From contig PIWD01000009.1 of NCBI GenBank assembly GCA_003354005.1, forward strand, positions 1-43,821: a stretch of 43,821 nucleotides of DNA. Direction: 5' to 3'. Under the pieces are notes generated by a model. That model made no database searches. It saw only the letters and a list, made by a program, of their open reading frames with translations, and was not told where the DNA came from. The translations under genes and the position numbers were made by a program. The stretch comes from Gammaproteobacteria bacterium (lineage in GTDB: Bacteria; Pseudomonadota; Gammaproteobacteria; PIWD01). Of this stretch, positions 8,430 through 18,006 are shown piece by piece (within the stretch, counting starts at the first letter, position 1; each line of letters opens with the position of its first letter).

Positions 8430-9594
8430 ATGTAATTTCGTTAAGTAAGGTCATATGTTCTTTAGCATATGTACCAGTCACGACAAAACCACGCAATTTA
8501 TGATTTATGTCACGGTATTCAGCACGTTGGTTACCTGACTGCTGTGTGATTTGCCATTCACCTTCTTCTTGTTCCTGTGAAAGTGACGGTATACAAAAAG
8601 ACAGGGGATAGGTCGCCGTTTTTAACATAATGACCATAGCTGGGTAGTGTAAGCGTTCAAGGTTATTGCCAGCTACCAAGTTCTTAGCCAATACTTCGCT
8701 ACAGTAGTGAATAGGTGCGATGAAGCAGCACCAATCACCGTCAACTTCGGCACAGTCCCCCAGTGCATAGATGTCAGGGTCACTGCTCATAAGCCCTTTG
8801 TCGACGATGACCCCTTTGTTAGTTTTTAGACCAGCTTGTTCTGCCAGGCGTGTATTAGCACGTAGGCCAACAGCTGATAATACACCATCTACACGTAGGT
8901 TTGATTGATCAGACAGGAGCAGCTGAAAATCTCCCGCCTTTTGTGCTTCAATACCTTTAAGGGTAACGTTCATTCGCCAATCGATACCACATAGGCTATG
9001 TAGTTGTTGTTGTAGTAGTTGCCCACTTTTGGCTGGAATGAAGCGAGATAAGGGATGTGGATCTAAGGACACAACACTTACTTGAAAACCAGCTTTACTG
9101 AGTTCATGAGCAAATTCTGTACCCGCCAATCCTGACCCAAGGATAGCAATGTGTTTTTTACCTGATAACCATATTCGAAACTGGCGATAGTCACCTAGGT
9201 TATTCACAGAGCACATCGCTTGTTGTGTGTCACCTGCGATTTCAATCTGATACGGTTTCGCACCACAAGCGAGTACTAATTTTTTATAGCTTAGTGTTTG
9301 ACCATTATCGTACTGAATGGTATGTTGTTTGCGATTGATGGCAGTGACATTTGTTTGTGTTAAGATCGTGGCAGACAGTTCATCTGCCATTGTAGCTGCA
9401 TCAGCAATTACCAGTTCATCTGGTGTTTTATTTTGTAACATCGCAACGGAAAGCATGGGTTTGGAATAAAATGCACCATCATCTTTTGTAACTATGGTCA
9501 AGGGTGTGTAAGGATCAGCACGACGCCAAGCTTTGGCAAAGATATACCCTGCAAGACCACTTCCTATTATGACTAAGGGTGTCCTCTCTGACAT
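8422..9594 (-). CDS. Rubredoxin-NAD(+) reductase-like FAD oxidoreductase
   Basis: A pyridine-nucleotide-disulfide-type flavoprotein of 390 residues from the ATG at 9594 (MSERTPLVIIGSGLAGY). That start matches the N-terminus I recall for the Pseudomonas rubredoxin reductase RubB/AlkT. An ATG eight codons upstream at 9618 would overlap hemE by 20 nt and is possible. FAD binding is seen in IIGSGLAGY, the NAD-binding fold in IAILGSGLAGTEFAHEL, and the second FAD contact in IYALGDCAEVDG. SYKKLVLACGAKP and SAVGLRANT are also family-like. The enzyme would pass NADH electrons to rubredoxin, but no rubredoxin gene is in the window, so the partner is unproven. It follows hemE directly and converges on the orphan membrane gene. 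Confidence 0.82.
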   Translation of the reverse strand: MSERTPLVIIGSGLAGYIFAKAWRRADPYTPLTIVTKDDGAFYSKPMLSVAMLQNKTPDELVIADAATMADELSATILTQTNVTAINRKQHTIQYDNGQTLSYKKLVLACGAKPYQIEIAGDTQQAMCSVNNLGDYRQFRIWLSGKKHIAILGSGLAGTEFAHELSKAGFQVSVVSLDPHPLSRFIPAKSGQLLQQQLHSLCGIDWRMNVTLKGIEAQKAGDFQLLLSDQSNLRVDGVLSAVGLRANTRLAEQAGLKTNKGVIVDKGLMSSDPDIYALGDCAEVDGDWCCFIAPIHYCSEVLAKNLVAGNNLERLHYPAMVIMLKTATYPLSFCIPSLSQEQEEGEWQITQQSGNQRAEYRDINHKLRGFVVTGTYAKEHMTLLNEITSS

Positions 9595-9598
9595 ATTC

Positions 9599-10681
9599 TC
9601 AGGTTTGTTGTTTGACATGACCTGTTTCTCTTGCTGTTTGTGTTACCTGTCCGTAGCGTTTAACAGCCTCCACAAGCACGCTTACATGTTCTGGTGGGGT
9701 GGCTGGCAAAATACCGTGCCCTAAATTAAAGACGTATCCTGTTTTGTCCCCTAGACTTTCAAACATTTGTTTTACAAGCTGTTTAATAGTAGCTGGTTTG
9801 GCGTACAAAGCGACTGGGTCTAAGTTGCCTTGTAGGGCTGCTGCATGACCTATTTGTTGCCTGGCTGTTCCTAAGTTGACAGTCCAATCCACACCAATGG
9901 CGTGGCAATTTGTATCAGCTATATCGGTTAACCAACCTCCACCCCCTTTAGTGAATAGGATAATTGGGACATGCTGGCTCAGCACACTCTGCTTTAAATC
10001 ATGGACAATATCACGCATATACGCAAGCGAACAACTTCGGTAGTTATCAGTATCTAATACCCCCCCCCAGCTATCAAACAACATAACAACTTTGGCTCCA
10101 GCGTTAATTTGTGCCTGTAAGTACTGTTTCACAGATTCAGTAAGCAGCTCTAGTAGTCGGTGCAATGTGGCTGGTTCATTAAAGAGTAAGGATTTGATGC
10201 GTTCAAAATGCCGTGAGCTTTTACCCTCAACCATATAGGTAGCTAAAGTCCAAGGGCTGCCACTGAAGCCAATCACGGGTATACGCCCTTTCAGTGCAGC
10301 AACAAGGGTGGCTACAGCTTCACTGACATAACCCAAGTCTGTATACATATCTGGCACACCAAGAGCTGCAATATCGGCTGCATTTTGTATGGGTCGCTCA
10401 AAACAGGGGCCTTCCCCAGCGGTGAAGTATAACCCTAAACCCATCGCGTCTGGGATAGTTAGGATATCGGAAAATACAATGGCAGCATCTAAATCAAAGC
10501 GTGCCAAGGGCTGTAAGGCGACTTCACAGCATAAGCTGGGCGTTTTTATGAGGGTGTTAAAGTCTATTTTGGCGCGAATAGCACGGTATTCTGGCAAGTA
10601 GCGTCCAGCCTGGCGCATAAGCCACATAGGCACACAGTCTACGGGCTGACCAGTCAGTGCTTTTATAAGACGATCATTCAT
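9599..10681 (-). CDS. hemE: Uroporphyrinogen decarboxylase
   Basis: HemE decarboxylates the four acetate side chains of uroporphyrinogen III to give coproporphyrinogen III in haem synthesis. It needs no cofactor and acts in the cytosol. The 360 residues match the family. The signature PMWLMRQAGRYLPEYR (18-33) carries the substrate-binding arginines, Asp72 in FSDIL is the expected catalytic aspartate, and GFSGSPWTLATYM and NLGHGILPATPPEHV are the later signatures. GGAG is seen about 12 nt before the ATG. It lies 18 nt after the aromatic permease gene and directly before the flavoprotein gene, so the three are probably co-transcribed. No other haem gene is present. Confidence 0.97.
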   Translation of the reverse strand: MNDRLIKALTGQPVDCVPMWLMRQAGRYLPEYRAIRAKIDFNTLIKTPSLCCEVALQPLARFDLDAAIVFSDILTIPDAMGLGLYFTAGEGPCFERPIQNAADIAALGVPDMYTDLGYVSEAVATLVAALKGRIPVIGFSGSPWTLATYMVEGKSSRHFERIKSLLFNEPATLHRLLELLTESVKQYLQAQINAGAKVVMLFDSWGGVLDTDNYRSCSLAYMRDIVHDLKQSVLSQHVPIILFTKGGGGWLTDIADTNCHAIGVDWTVNLGTARQQIGHAAALQGNLDPVALYAKPATIKQLVKQMFESLGDKTGYVFNLGHGILPATPPEHVSVLVEAVKRYGQVTQTARETGHVKQQT

Positions 10682-10699
10682 TGGTTTATTTGCTCCGAA

Positions 10700-11929
10700 T
10701 TAAGGCATAGGCACTAAATGGAGTGCCGTTGCAAGTTCCAGCATAATAATAACACATGCCCCCACAAATATGATTAGCAGAATGCCTTTACCACCAAATA
10801 AGCGATAAGCAACCTGTTTTTTTTCTTGGTAACGCGCTCGCCAGACCATCAGTACGGGCAAGATACCGTATAATATGGCGATAAATACCCCTCCATAGCC
10901 TAAAGCCAGGATAAAACCTTTTGTGAAATACAGGGCAAACCATAGCGGTGGCAGGAAACTAGCTAACAATAGTAAGACGTGTTGCCACAGTTTGTTTTTA
11001 TCCCAACCAAATCCATCTGCCAAGAAGTCAACTAGACTCAACGAGACACCTAGGAAGGATGTGATAATTGCAAAAAATGAAAAGCAACCAACAGCAATTG
11101 AAATGCCTGGTAAGTGAACATAATATTTTAAGGCAAGAATCATACCATTGACCGAGTCATTAGCATGGACTACCTCAGATAAGCTGCTATTCCCATGGTA
11201 AGGTAAAATACCCAATACGAAGATTTGCCAAACTAGATAAAATAATAGTGGTAATATAGCCCCATAGAGTAAGGCGTACTTTAAGCCTTTTAACTCTTTA
11301 CCAAAATAACTGCGCAAGCTTGGTAGAATAAGGTGTGATGTAAAGGAGAGTGCTACAACTGGTACCGCACTCCATAAGTATGGCAAGTGGCCTATGCTAG
11401 TTAAGTTTGTGAACTTTACCTTAGGCAGGCCAAAGAAAACCAACCACAAATATGATACAAATAGGCTAATGACCATGATACGATTCACATAATCAACCCA
11501 GCGTGTACCACAAAATACAACGACAGCTACCAAACTTGCAAAAAAGACAACACCCATTTTGGATGTCATGTTTATATAAACATGAGCTTGGATGAGGTGC
11601 GTGAGGAAAGCTGAACCACCTGACATATAAGCTGCCATAACGGCGTATAGCAGTAATAAGAAGCTAAACCAAGCTACAATTTGTCCTCTACAGCCAAGGT
11701 GCTCGCCTGCCATAGTGATAATATTAGCATCGAGTTCTTTACTGTATAAATTAGCTTCCAGCAACAAAAATAAACTGGCTAACATAAACAGAAAGCATAC
11801 AATAAATAAGGCAACCGACGGGATAAATCCTGATAAACCTGTGGTAACTGGCAACGCCAGCATACCAGCACCAATAGTCGTTCCAGCTACAAGTAGGATT
11901 CCACCCAGCACCTTGGGATTGTAAGACAC
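10700..11929 (-). CDS. Aromatic amino acid permease (HAAAP family, TyrP/Mtr-like)
   Basis: Inner-membrane proton symporter of the hydroxy/aromatic amino acid permease family; tyrosine or tryptophan is the likely substrate. The 409 residues contain about 11 hydrophobic segments and begin with the family's first-helix signature LLVAGTTIGAGMLALPV (residues 13-29). The GTG start at 11929 has TAGGAG 6-7 nt upstream, and TTGCAC/TATAAC boxes with a long 19-bp spacer lie further up. It precedes hemE on the same strand by 18 nt. Which aromatic amino acid it carries cannot be read from the sequence. Confidence 0.88.
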   Translation of the reverse strand: MSYNPKVLGGILLVAGTTIGAGMLALPVTTGLSGFIPSVALFIVCFLFMLASLFLLLEANLYSKELDANIITMAGEHLGCRGQIVAWFSFLLLLYAVMAAYMSGGSAFLTHLIQAHVYINMTSKMGVVFFASLVAVVVFCGTRWVDYVNRIMVISLFVSYLWLVFFGLPKVKFTNLTSIGHLPYLWSAVPVVALSFTSHLILPSLRSYFGKELKGLKYALLYGAILPLLFYLVWQIFVLGILPYHGNSSLSEVVHANDSVNGMILALKYYVHLPGISIAVGCFSFFAIITSFLGVSLSLVDFLADGFGWDKNKLWQHVLLLLASFLPPLWFALYFTKGFILALGYGGVFIAILYGILPVLMVWRARYQEKKQVAYRLFGGKGILLIIFVGACVIIMLELATALHLVPMP

Positions 11930-12331
11930 AATTTTCTCCTATAGTTATGTTATAGCGAATATTCAAGCTCAAAGTGCAACACATGTAAATTGATCCTTCG
12001 ATTTTAACAAAATTTAGGCGACTTTCAAAAGCATATTCAACTTAAAGAGCCAGGCTTTTTAAAAAACATTGCAGTAAAATATTGGACATTCCGTACCTAT
12101 TCCCTACCATAAAATAAAAAATACCTTGTTTCACATTGAGGTGGGCTATTAAGAGGACAAAAATTGAAGATCAGGAACTGCTCGATGCTGAACAGAAGAG
12201 TTCCACTTCATTGATTTAATTTTTGAATTTAGAATTTATTGCACTTTTAATTTGGATATAATATAATTAAGCTGTTGTTGAGCCTTTCATGGAGGGAGTT
12301 AGGTAATTTTTTATAATCTTGAGGGTATGTT
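11930..12331. other. Intergenic region before repeat-protein gene
   Basis: This 402-bp gap separates the divergent permease and repeat-protein genes. It contains the permease upstream region (to about 12000) and the repeat-gene promoter (12239-12267). A stop-free stretch at 12118-12219 has no credible start but reads like a protein C-terminus (KIEDQELLDAEQKSSTSLI, then TAA). An inverted repeat, GGAACT (12174-12179) with AGTTCC (12199-12204), lies inside it. That stretch may be a gene remnant or chance. Confidence 0.5.
12239..12267 (+). promoter_or_regulatory. Predicted sigma-70 promoter of repeat-protein gene
   Basis: TTGCAC (12239-12244), a 17-bp spacer and a perfect TATAAT (12262-12267). 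The start of transcription would be near 12274, leaving a leader of about 58 nt with GAGGG (12321-12325) 6 nt before the GTG start. Confidence 0.78.
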
Positions 12332-14305
12332 GTGATATTAAGTATGTATATGTATCTGAGAGGCAAGCTTATTCTGAGTATTGTATTTGTATTATTAATT
12401 TTGCTGGTGTCCGCAGTGTGGCTTGGCACAATGTACCTTGGCCTAGTTACTGGAATATCACCACTTTTCGCAGGTATACTCGCTACAGTTATCACTATTT
12501 TAGTCTACATTTCATTCCACAAACTTTTTAGTGCCTGGGCAGATGATTCTTCCGTTAGAGAAATTGAAGATAATTTTGAAAAACAATATCTAGAGATATC
12601 ACTGGCAGAGCAGGAAACACTGAATATATTATCGACTAAAGTCAGCAAAGGTATAAGCTGGGTTATTATGCAGTACTTAAATTCAGAAGACTTTTATGAA
12701 TTTTACCCTCATAACAACGTACCAGATGTATTATTGATTAGAATCGAGAGAAAGATGAACTATCTTGCAACGCAGACCCCAGCTTCAAAAGACTTTAACG
12801 TTGTAGATAAACAAAGGATCTGGTGTTTTGTGGCACTAAAACTAAATTTAGAATCCTCTCAGAAATTTTGGTCGAAACTGGATGAGGCAAGCGCACAAGA
12901 GGTTGCGGAAATTCAGCTTGCTGGTAAGCATAAGTGCTGGACGCTGGGGCATATTTTTGCGCAGAATCCAGATTCAAAACCCCTTATGGCATATTTGGAG
13001 AAAGTAACTGATGCAACCGCACAAAAGGTTTTAGTAATGCAAGATCATTTTGGATGTACGGTTGGGCATTTTGTGGCAAGATACCAAAATTTAGAAGCCT
13101 TTCTGGCATTTTGGTCGAAACTGGATAATGAAACCGCACGAAGTGTTGCAGTGCTACAAAATAATAGGGGCTGGACGGTTGGGCATCTTGTGGCAGCATA
13201 CCAAAATTTAGAAGCCTTTCTGGCATTTTGGTCGAAACTGGATAATGAAACCGCACGAAGTGTTGCAGTGCTACAAAATAATAGGGGCTGTACGGTTGGG
13301 CATCTTGTGGCACGACACCAAAATTCAGAAGCCTTTCTGAAATTTTGGTCGACACTGGATAATGAAACCGCACGAAGGGTTGCGGAAATTAAGATTACTG
13401 ATGGTTTGCATAAGGACTGGACGGTTGGGCATCTTGTGGTACGATACCGAAATTCAGAACCCTTTCTGGAATTTTGGTCGAAACTGGATAATGAAACCGC
13501 ACGAAGGGTTGCAGTACTACAAAATAATAGGGGCTGTACGGTTGGGCATCTTGTGGCGCGATATCAAGATTCAGCAACCTTTCTGGCATATTGGTTGAAA
13601 CTGGATAATGAAACCACACGAAGGGTTGCGGAAATTAAGATTACTGATGGTTTGCATAAGGACTGGACGGTTGGGCATCTTGTGGCGTGGAATCAAAATC
13701 CAGAAGCCTTTCTGGCATTTTGGTCGAAACTGGATGAGCCAACCGCACGAAGGGTTGCAGTACTACAAAAGAATAAGGGCTGGACGGTTGGGCATCTTGT
13801 GGCGCGATATCAAGATTCAGCAACCTTTCGGGCATATTGGTCGACACTGGATAATGAAACCGTACAAAAGGTTGCAGTACTACAAAGTAATAAGGGCTGG
13901 AATAAGGGCTGGACGGTTGGGCATCTTGTGGCGCGATATCAAGATTCAGCAACCTTTCTGGCATATTGGTCGACACTGGATAATGAAACCGTACAAAAGG
14001 TTGCAGTACTACAAAATAATAAGGGCTGGACGGTTGGGCATCTTGTGGCACGACACCAAAATTCAGAAGCCTTTCTGAAATTTTGGTCGACACTGGATAA
14101 TGAAACCGCACGAAGGGTTGCGGAAATTATGATTACTAAGGGGTCTCAGGTTTATACGCTGCAGAATTTTGTGGAAGAGCACTTGGATTCAAAGGCATTA
14201 GAGGCATATCGCTCAAAGTTGAGTCATGCAACCATCCAAGAGGTCATAGCACCATTAGATAATAATTCAGAAAGTGGAAACTATTCCAATTCGTTTTCAA
14301 GGTAA
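12332..14305 (+). CDS. Membrane-anchored tandem-repeat protein with ankyrin-like 39/43-residue units
   Basis: A 657-residue protein I cannot assign to a named family. The GTG start at 12332 has GAGGG at 6 nt; ATG 12344 is the alternative. Residues about 11-39 and 42-67 are two hydrophobic helices, followed by an acidic linker. From residue 162 come about 11 tandem units, nine of them (243-608) very similar, with consensus TVGHLVARYQ, a variable SEAFLAFWSKL and LDNETARRVAVLQNNKGW. Units are 39 residues, or 43 where ITDGLHKD or an extra WNKG is inserted. The G-x-T-x-x-H-x-x-A spacing and the second amphipathic helix resemble ankyrin repeats, but the unit is longer than 33. A degenerate unit and polar tail end the protein. 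A membrane-tethered scaffold or host-interaction protein is inference. Confidence 0.85.
   Translation: MILSMYMYLRGKLILSIVFVLLILLVSAVWLGTMYLGLVTGISPLFAGILATVITILVYISFHKLFSAWADDSSVREIEDNFEKQYLEISLAEQETLNILSTKVSKGISWVIMQYLNSEDFYEFYPHNNVPDVLLIRIERKMNYLATQTPASKDFNVVDKQRIWCFVALKLNLESSQKFWSKLDEASAQEVAEIQLAGKHKCWTLGHIFAQNPDSKPLMAYLEKVTDATAQKVLVMQDHFGCTVGHFVARYQNLEAFLAFWSKLDNETARSVAVLQNNRGWTVGHLVAAYQNLEAFLAFWSKLDNETARSVAVLQNNRGCTVGHLVARHQNSEAFLKFWSTLDNETARRVAEIKITDGLHKDWTVGHLVVRYRNSEPFLEFWSKLDNETARRVAVLQNNRGCTVGHLVARYQDSATFLAYWLKLDNETTRRVAEIKITDGLHKDWTVGHLVAWNQNPEAFLAFWSKLDEPTARRVAVLQKNKGWTVGHLVARYQDSATFRAYWSTLDNETVQKVAVLQSNKGWNKGWTVGHLVARYQDSATFLAYWSTLDNETVQKVAVLQNNKGWTVGHLVARHQNSEAFLKFWSTLDNETARRVAEIMITKGSQVYTLQNFVEEHLDSKALEAYRSKLSHATIQEVIAPLDNNSESGNYSNSFSR
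12815..14155 (+). repeat. In-frame tandem repeat array (117/129-nt units)
   Basis: Unit starts, aligned on the codon before VGH, are 12815 and 12941 (diverged), then 13058, 13175, 13292, 13421, 13538, 13667, 13784, 13913 and 14030 (closely similar). Spacings are 117 nt (39 codons) or 129 nt (43 codons). A degenerate further unit starts at 14156. Units starting 13292 and 14030 share almost all of their first 33 codons, and units at 13784 and 13913 are near-identical apart from a 12-nt insertion. This points to recent duplication and exchange. All length changes keep the reading frame. Confidence 0.92.
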
Positions 14306-14355
14306 TTGATGTGTTGTTTTGACAAACCCTTGCATTTTAAGCCACCAATGATATG

Positions 14356-17226
14356 TCATACTTTTCTAGGTTTTTTGTCTTTCAATTTGAGATGGAGACG
14401 TAAGTAACGACCAGTATGCGAGTTCTCATATGCTGCTACGTCCTCCGGTGTCCCTACAACGATGACCTGTCCACCATCACTGCCCCCCTCAGGTCCTAGG
14501 TCTATGACCCAATCTGCAACTTTAATCACGTCTAAATGGTGCTCAATGACGATAATTGAATTGCCACAGTCACGTAATTGCATTAAAACATGCAGTAAAT
14601 GCTTAATGTCATGAAAATGCAGTCCAGTCGTAGGTTCATCTAATAAGTAAAGCGTATTGCCACTAGATCGCTTGCTAAGTTCTTTAGCTAACTTAATGCG
14701 CTGCGCTTCACCACCAGACAATGTAACAGCGTTTTGCCCAAGTTGTACATATGATAGGCCAACTTCATTTAAGGTGCTCAATCGCTTAAGTAATGGAGGT
14801 ACAGCCGAAAAGAATTCAAGAGCTTCCGCAACGGTTTGTTGTAAAACTTGGTTAATATTTTGCCCTTTGTACAGAATCTCTAAGGTTTCACGGTTGTAGC
14901 GTTTACCTTTACAGATATCGCATGTAACATAGATATCGGCTAAAAAGTGCATTTCAACCTTTACAACTCCCCCTCCCTGGCAGGCTTCACAACGACCTCC
15001 TCTGACATTAAAGCTAAAACGCCCCGATGTATAACCACGTGATTGTGCTTCGGCAGTACAAGCAAAGAGTTCACGAATTAAGGTGAAAATACCCGTGTAG
15101 GTCGCTGGGTTAGAACGTGGTGTCCTTCCAATCGGAGCCTGAGTCATGGCTATAATTTTATCGAAATGTTCTAAGCCATGAATGGACTTACATTGACTTC
15201 TTATGCTGACATGCGTATCACGCAAGCGATTTGCAAGCAAGGGGTAAATGGTTTCATTCATTACGGTTGATTTACCCGAACCAGAGACACCCGTGATACA
15301 GGTCAGTAACCCAACTGGAATTGTGATGTCAATACCTTGTAAATTATTACAGTAAATTTGCTCAAATTGTAAAATTTTATCAGGCCGATAAGCTCTACGT
15401 CGTTTAGGTAGTGAAATCGATTGTTTTCCTGATAGATACTGCCCCGTCAATGAATCTTTGTTTGCTTTAATTTGCTCAGGCAGCCCCATTGCGATGACTT
15501 GACCACCGTACACCCCTGCCCCAGGACCCATATCAATTACGTAATCAGCTTTTAAAATTGCATCTTCATCATGTTCAATAACAATTACGCTATTTCCTAG
15601 ATCACGCAAATAACACAAAATTTCCAACAAACGTTGGTTATCACGCTGATGTAGCCCAATCGATGGCTCATCCAATACATACATCACACCTACCAAGCCT
15701 GAACCAATTTGACTAGCTAGGCGAATGCGCTGTGCTTCACCTCCCGACAATGTGCCTGATTGACGATCTAAGCTTAGATAAGCAAGACCTACGTGTTGCA
15801 AAAAAGATAGACGTGCTTTAATTTCTTTGATAATATCATGTGCGATAGTGCTTTCTTTGTCAGACAATTGTAATTGATCGAAGAAATTACTTAGTTGTTT
15901 GACGGGCAAGCTAACTAGATCTGGCAAGCTTTTCTCAGCTACATATATATGACGTGCTGATAAGCACAAGCGAAATCCTTGGCAATCTGGGCAAGCTTGC
16001 GAACTCAAACAGGCCGATAATTTTCCACGTACAGCAGCTGATTTTGTTTCAAGATAACGACGTTGCATAGAAGGTATCACGCCTTCAAACGGTTTAAGAT
16101 ACGTGGGAACCGCGCGTCTATCAGCCGTATGAAATTGTATCATTTCGACTCCCGTGCCATATAAAACAACTTTCTGGACAGCTTCTGACAATTGCTCAAA
16201 GGGTGTTTCAATGTCAAATTTATAATGCAGTGCAAGATCAAGAAGAATACGATGGTAGTAAACCTGTTGATGACCCCAACCACGAATGGCGCCATTCTCT
16301 AAGCTTAATTCTGGGGTCTGTACAACCTTTTGTGGATCAAAAACCTCTTTAACACCCAGACCATTGCAGCTTTTACAGGCTCCAAGGGGGCTATTGAATG
16401 AAAACAGTCTGGGTTCGACTTCTTCGATACTATAGCCACAATGTGGACAAGCAAAATTGGCGGAAAAAATAATTGGTTCATCACTCACCCCTTCTTCATC
16501 TAAGCAGACAATTTGTGCAACACCATTCCCTAATTCTAGTGCTGTTTCAAAGGATTCCGTTAGACGTAGGCGCAAATCGTCTAGCACTTTTAAGCGGTCA
16601 ACAACTACTTCGATACAATATTTTTTCTGTGAATCCAATGGGGCTAGTGTATCAAGTCTAAAAACTTTACCATCAATCCGCACACGTATAAAACCCTTGT
16701 GTCCTAGTTCCTCTAGCAAACGTCTATAATCAACTCTCTGGTATTGAATAAAAGGTGCCAAGAGCAAAACTTTACTGCCAGATGGTAAGGCTAGCACGTA
16801 ATCAACCATCTGCGACACACTCTGTGCCTTTAGTTTCAGTTGGTGTTCTGGACAATAAGGATGCCCAATGCGCGCATAAAGCAATCTTAAATAATCATAA
16901 ATTTCTGTAACCGTCCCAACGGTGGAACGTGGATTACGTGATACGGTTTTCTGCTCAATTGCAATTGCAGGCGATAAACCGCTGACGTAATCAACTTCAG
17001 GCTTTGGCATGACCGAAAGAAATTGACGCGCATAAGCAGACAGTGATTCAACATAACGTCTCTGCCCCTCAGCATATAAGGTGTCAAATGCCAAAGATGA
17101 CTTGCCTGAACCAGACAATCCAGTGATTACGACCAGACGAGAACGGGGTATCTCAACTGTTATATTTTTAAGATTATGTGTACGTGCACCCTGCACGACA
17201 ATTGACTGACTATTACATACTGCCAC
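14356..17226 (-). CDS. uvrA: UvrABC excision nuclease subunit A
   Basis: UvrA is the damage-recognition ATPase of nucleotide excision repair and loads UvrB on DNA. The 956 residues are full length. There are two ABC modules: Walker A GLSGSGKS (36-43) and GVSGSGKS (about 646-653), and two LSGGEAQRI signatures followed by [13 protein letters not shown] and [13 protein letters not shown]. Zinc modules are seen as CPHC...CKSC in the first half and CEAC...CDIC in the second. The GTG start has GGAAGGG 7 nt upstream. It converges on the repeat-protein gene with a 50-bp gap. No SOS box was identified with confidence. Confidence 0.98.
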   Translation of the reverse strand: MAVCNSQSIVVQGARTHNLKNITVEIPRSRLVVITGLSGSGKSSLAFDTLYAEGQRRYVESLSAYARQFLSVMPKPEVDYVSGLSPAIAIEQKTVSRNPRSTVGTVTEIYDYLRLLYARIGHPYCPEHQLKLKAQSVSQMVDYVLALPSGSKVLLLAPFIQYQRVDYRRLLEELGHKGFIRVRIDGKVFRLDTLAPLDSQKKYCIEVVVDRLKVLDDLRLRLTESFETALELGNGVAQIVCLDEEGVSDEPIIFSANFACPHCGYSIEEVEPRLFSFNSPLGACKSCNGLGVKEVFDPQKVVQTPELSLENGAIRGWGHQQVYYHRILLDLALHYKFDIETPFEQLSEAVQKVVLYGTGVEMIQFHTADRRAVPTYLKPFEGVIPSMQRRYLETKSAAVRGKLSACLSSQACPDCQGFRLCLSARHIYVAEKSLPDLVSLPVKQLSNFFDQLQLSDKESTIAHDIIKEIKARLSFLQHVGLAYLSLDRQSGTLSGGEAQRIRLASQIGSGLVGVMYVLDEPSIGLHQRDNQRLLEILCYLRDLGNSVIVIEHDEDAILKADYVIDMGPGAGVYGGQVIAMGLPEQIKANKDSLTGQYLSGKQSISLPKRRRAYRPDKILQFEQIYCNNLQGIDITIPVGLLTCITGVSGSGKSTVMNETIYPLLANRLRDTHVSIRSQCKSIHGLEHFDKIIAMTQAPIGRTPRSNPATYTGIFTLIRELFACTAEAQSRGYTSGRFSFNVRGGRCEACQGGGVVKVEMHFLADIYVTCDICKGKRYNRETLEILYKGQNINQVLQQTVAEALEFFSAVPPLLKRLSTLNEVGLSYVQLGQNAVTLSGGEAQRIKLAKELSKRSSGNTLYLLDEPTTGLHFHDIKHLLHVLMQLRDCGNSIIVIEHHLDVIKVADWVIDLGPEGGSDGGQVIVVGTPEDVAAYENSHTGRYLRLHLKLKDKKPRKV

Positions 17227-17377
17227 ATATACGCCCTTCCACTAAAAGTGGCACTCGCTCCACCTTATTCCAAACAAATCAGCAATAACACTAAAACCGT
17301 TTTGCGAGACCTGTTCAGTACTCGGCCTTACCACAAATTTATACGCTCCCCCTCACTTTCATAGATGGAGTGTACTG

Positions 17378-17407
17378 TTGACCTGTAAGAATGTCAAGAA
17401 ATATTAG
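17378..17407 (+). promoter_or_regulatory. Possible promoter for hinT
   Basis: TTGACC (17378-17383), an 18-bp spacer and TATTAG (17402-17407). The -10 box is weak (4 of 6). Transcription would start near 17414, about 66 nt before the hinT start. Confidence 0.4.
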
Positions 17408-17479
17408 AACAAGTAAGTACTGTTCATTTAAACTCCCACCATGATGTGGTACACTTCCATAGCTAAAGGAGGAAAAACT

Positions 17480-17824
17480 ATGATGTCGTGTATTTTTTGT
17501 CAAATTGCCAATCAAGAAATAAAAGCAGAGCTAACTTATCAAGATCATCTTGTAGTCGCTTTTAAGGATTTAGCCCCTCAAGCACCAGTGCATCAGTTGA
17601 TTATTCCGCGTCTACACATCAAAACTTTGAATGATTTGAAACAAGAAGAGTCTTCTCTGATTGGACATATGGTTTATATTGCCCAACAACTCGCTTCCGA
17701 GAATAAGTTGACCGACCGAGGCTATCGTATCGTTAGCAATTGCAATTCAGAAGGAGGACAAAATGTCTTTCACATCCATTTACATTTACTGGGTGGACGC
17801 CAAATGAATTGGCCACCAGGTTAA
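17480..17824 (+). CDS. hinT: HIT-family purine nucleoside phosphoramidase (HinT-like)
   Basis: A 114-residue cytosolic hydrolase of the histidine triad family, acting on AMP-lysine/AMP-NH2-type phosphoramidates. The start is ATG 17480, because AAAGGAGG lies 7 nt upstream; a longer frame from 17441 has no such site. The N-terminal SCIFCQIANQEI is the usual HinT opening (the two Cys often bind zinc in relatives). The histidine triad is His98-x-His100-x-His102 in NVFHIHLHLLGGR, and the protein ends in the typical short tail (NWPPG). It stands alone between divergent uvrA and an orphan gene. Confidence 0.94.
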   Translation: MMSCIFCQIANQEIKAELTYQDHLVVAFKDLAPQAPVHQLIIPRLHIKTLNDLKQEESSLIGHMVYIAQQLASENKLTDRGYRIVSNCNSEGGQNVFHIHLHLLGGRQMNWPPG

Positions 17825-17893
17825 ATCCAGTTTGCAGAAACAAGCCTGAAACCTGCCAGTTATCAATAAAATTCTAGTCTTAACAAGTTGTTC

Positions 17894-17909
17894 TGATAGC
17901 TTGCTATCA
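17894..17909. repeat. Perfect 16-bp inverted repeat
   Basis: TGATAGC and GCTATCA flank a 2-bp centre (TT). The loop is too short for a stable terminator hairpin and no T-run follows, so a binding site for a dimeric regulator is the more natural reading. It could also be chance. Confidence 0.35.
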
Positions 17910-18006
17910 TACGGGAAAGGGCACGGTTTCCAGAAGTAAATCACAACCTCCGAAACTCCTGTTTAGAAATTTTTGAATTTAAATTGTTGCATGTTGTTAT
18001 TTTTTG

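Noticed and set aside
12984-14111. Long open frames on the minus strand and in another plus frame over the repeat array
   Set aside because: They exist because one stop-free 117-nt unit is repeated; they echo the unit, have no ribosome-binding sites and break where units diverge. The promoter and start belong to the plus-strand protein.
12815-14155. Possible CRISPR-like array
   Set aside because: The units are 117/129 nt, contiguous without spacers, and keep one reading frame; this is a coding repeat.
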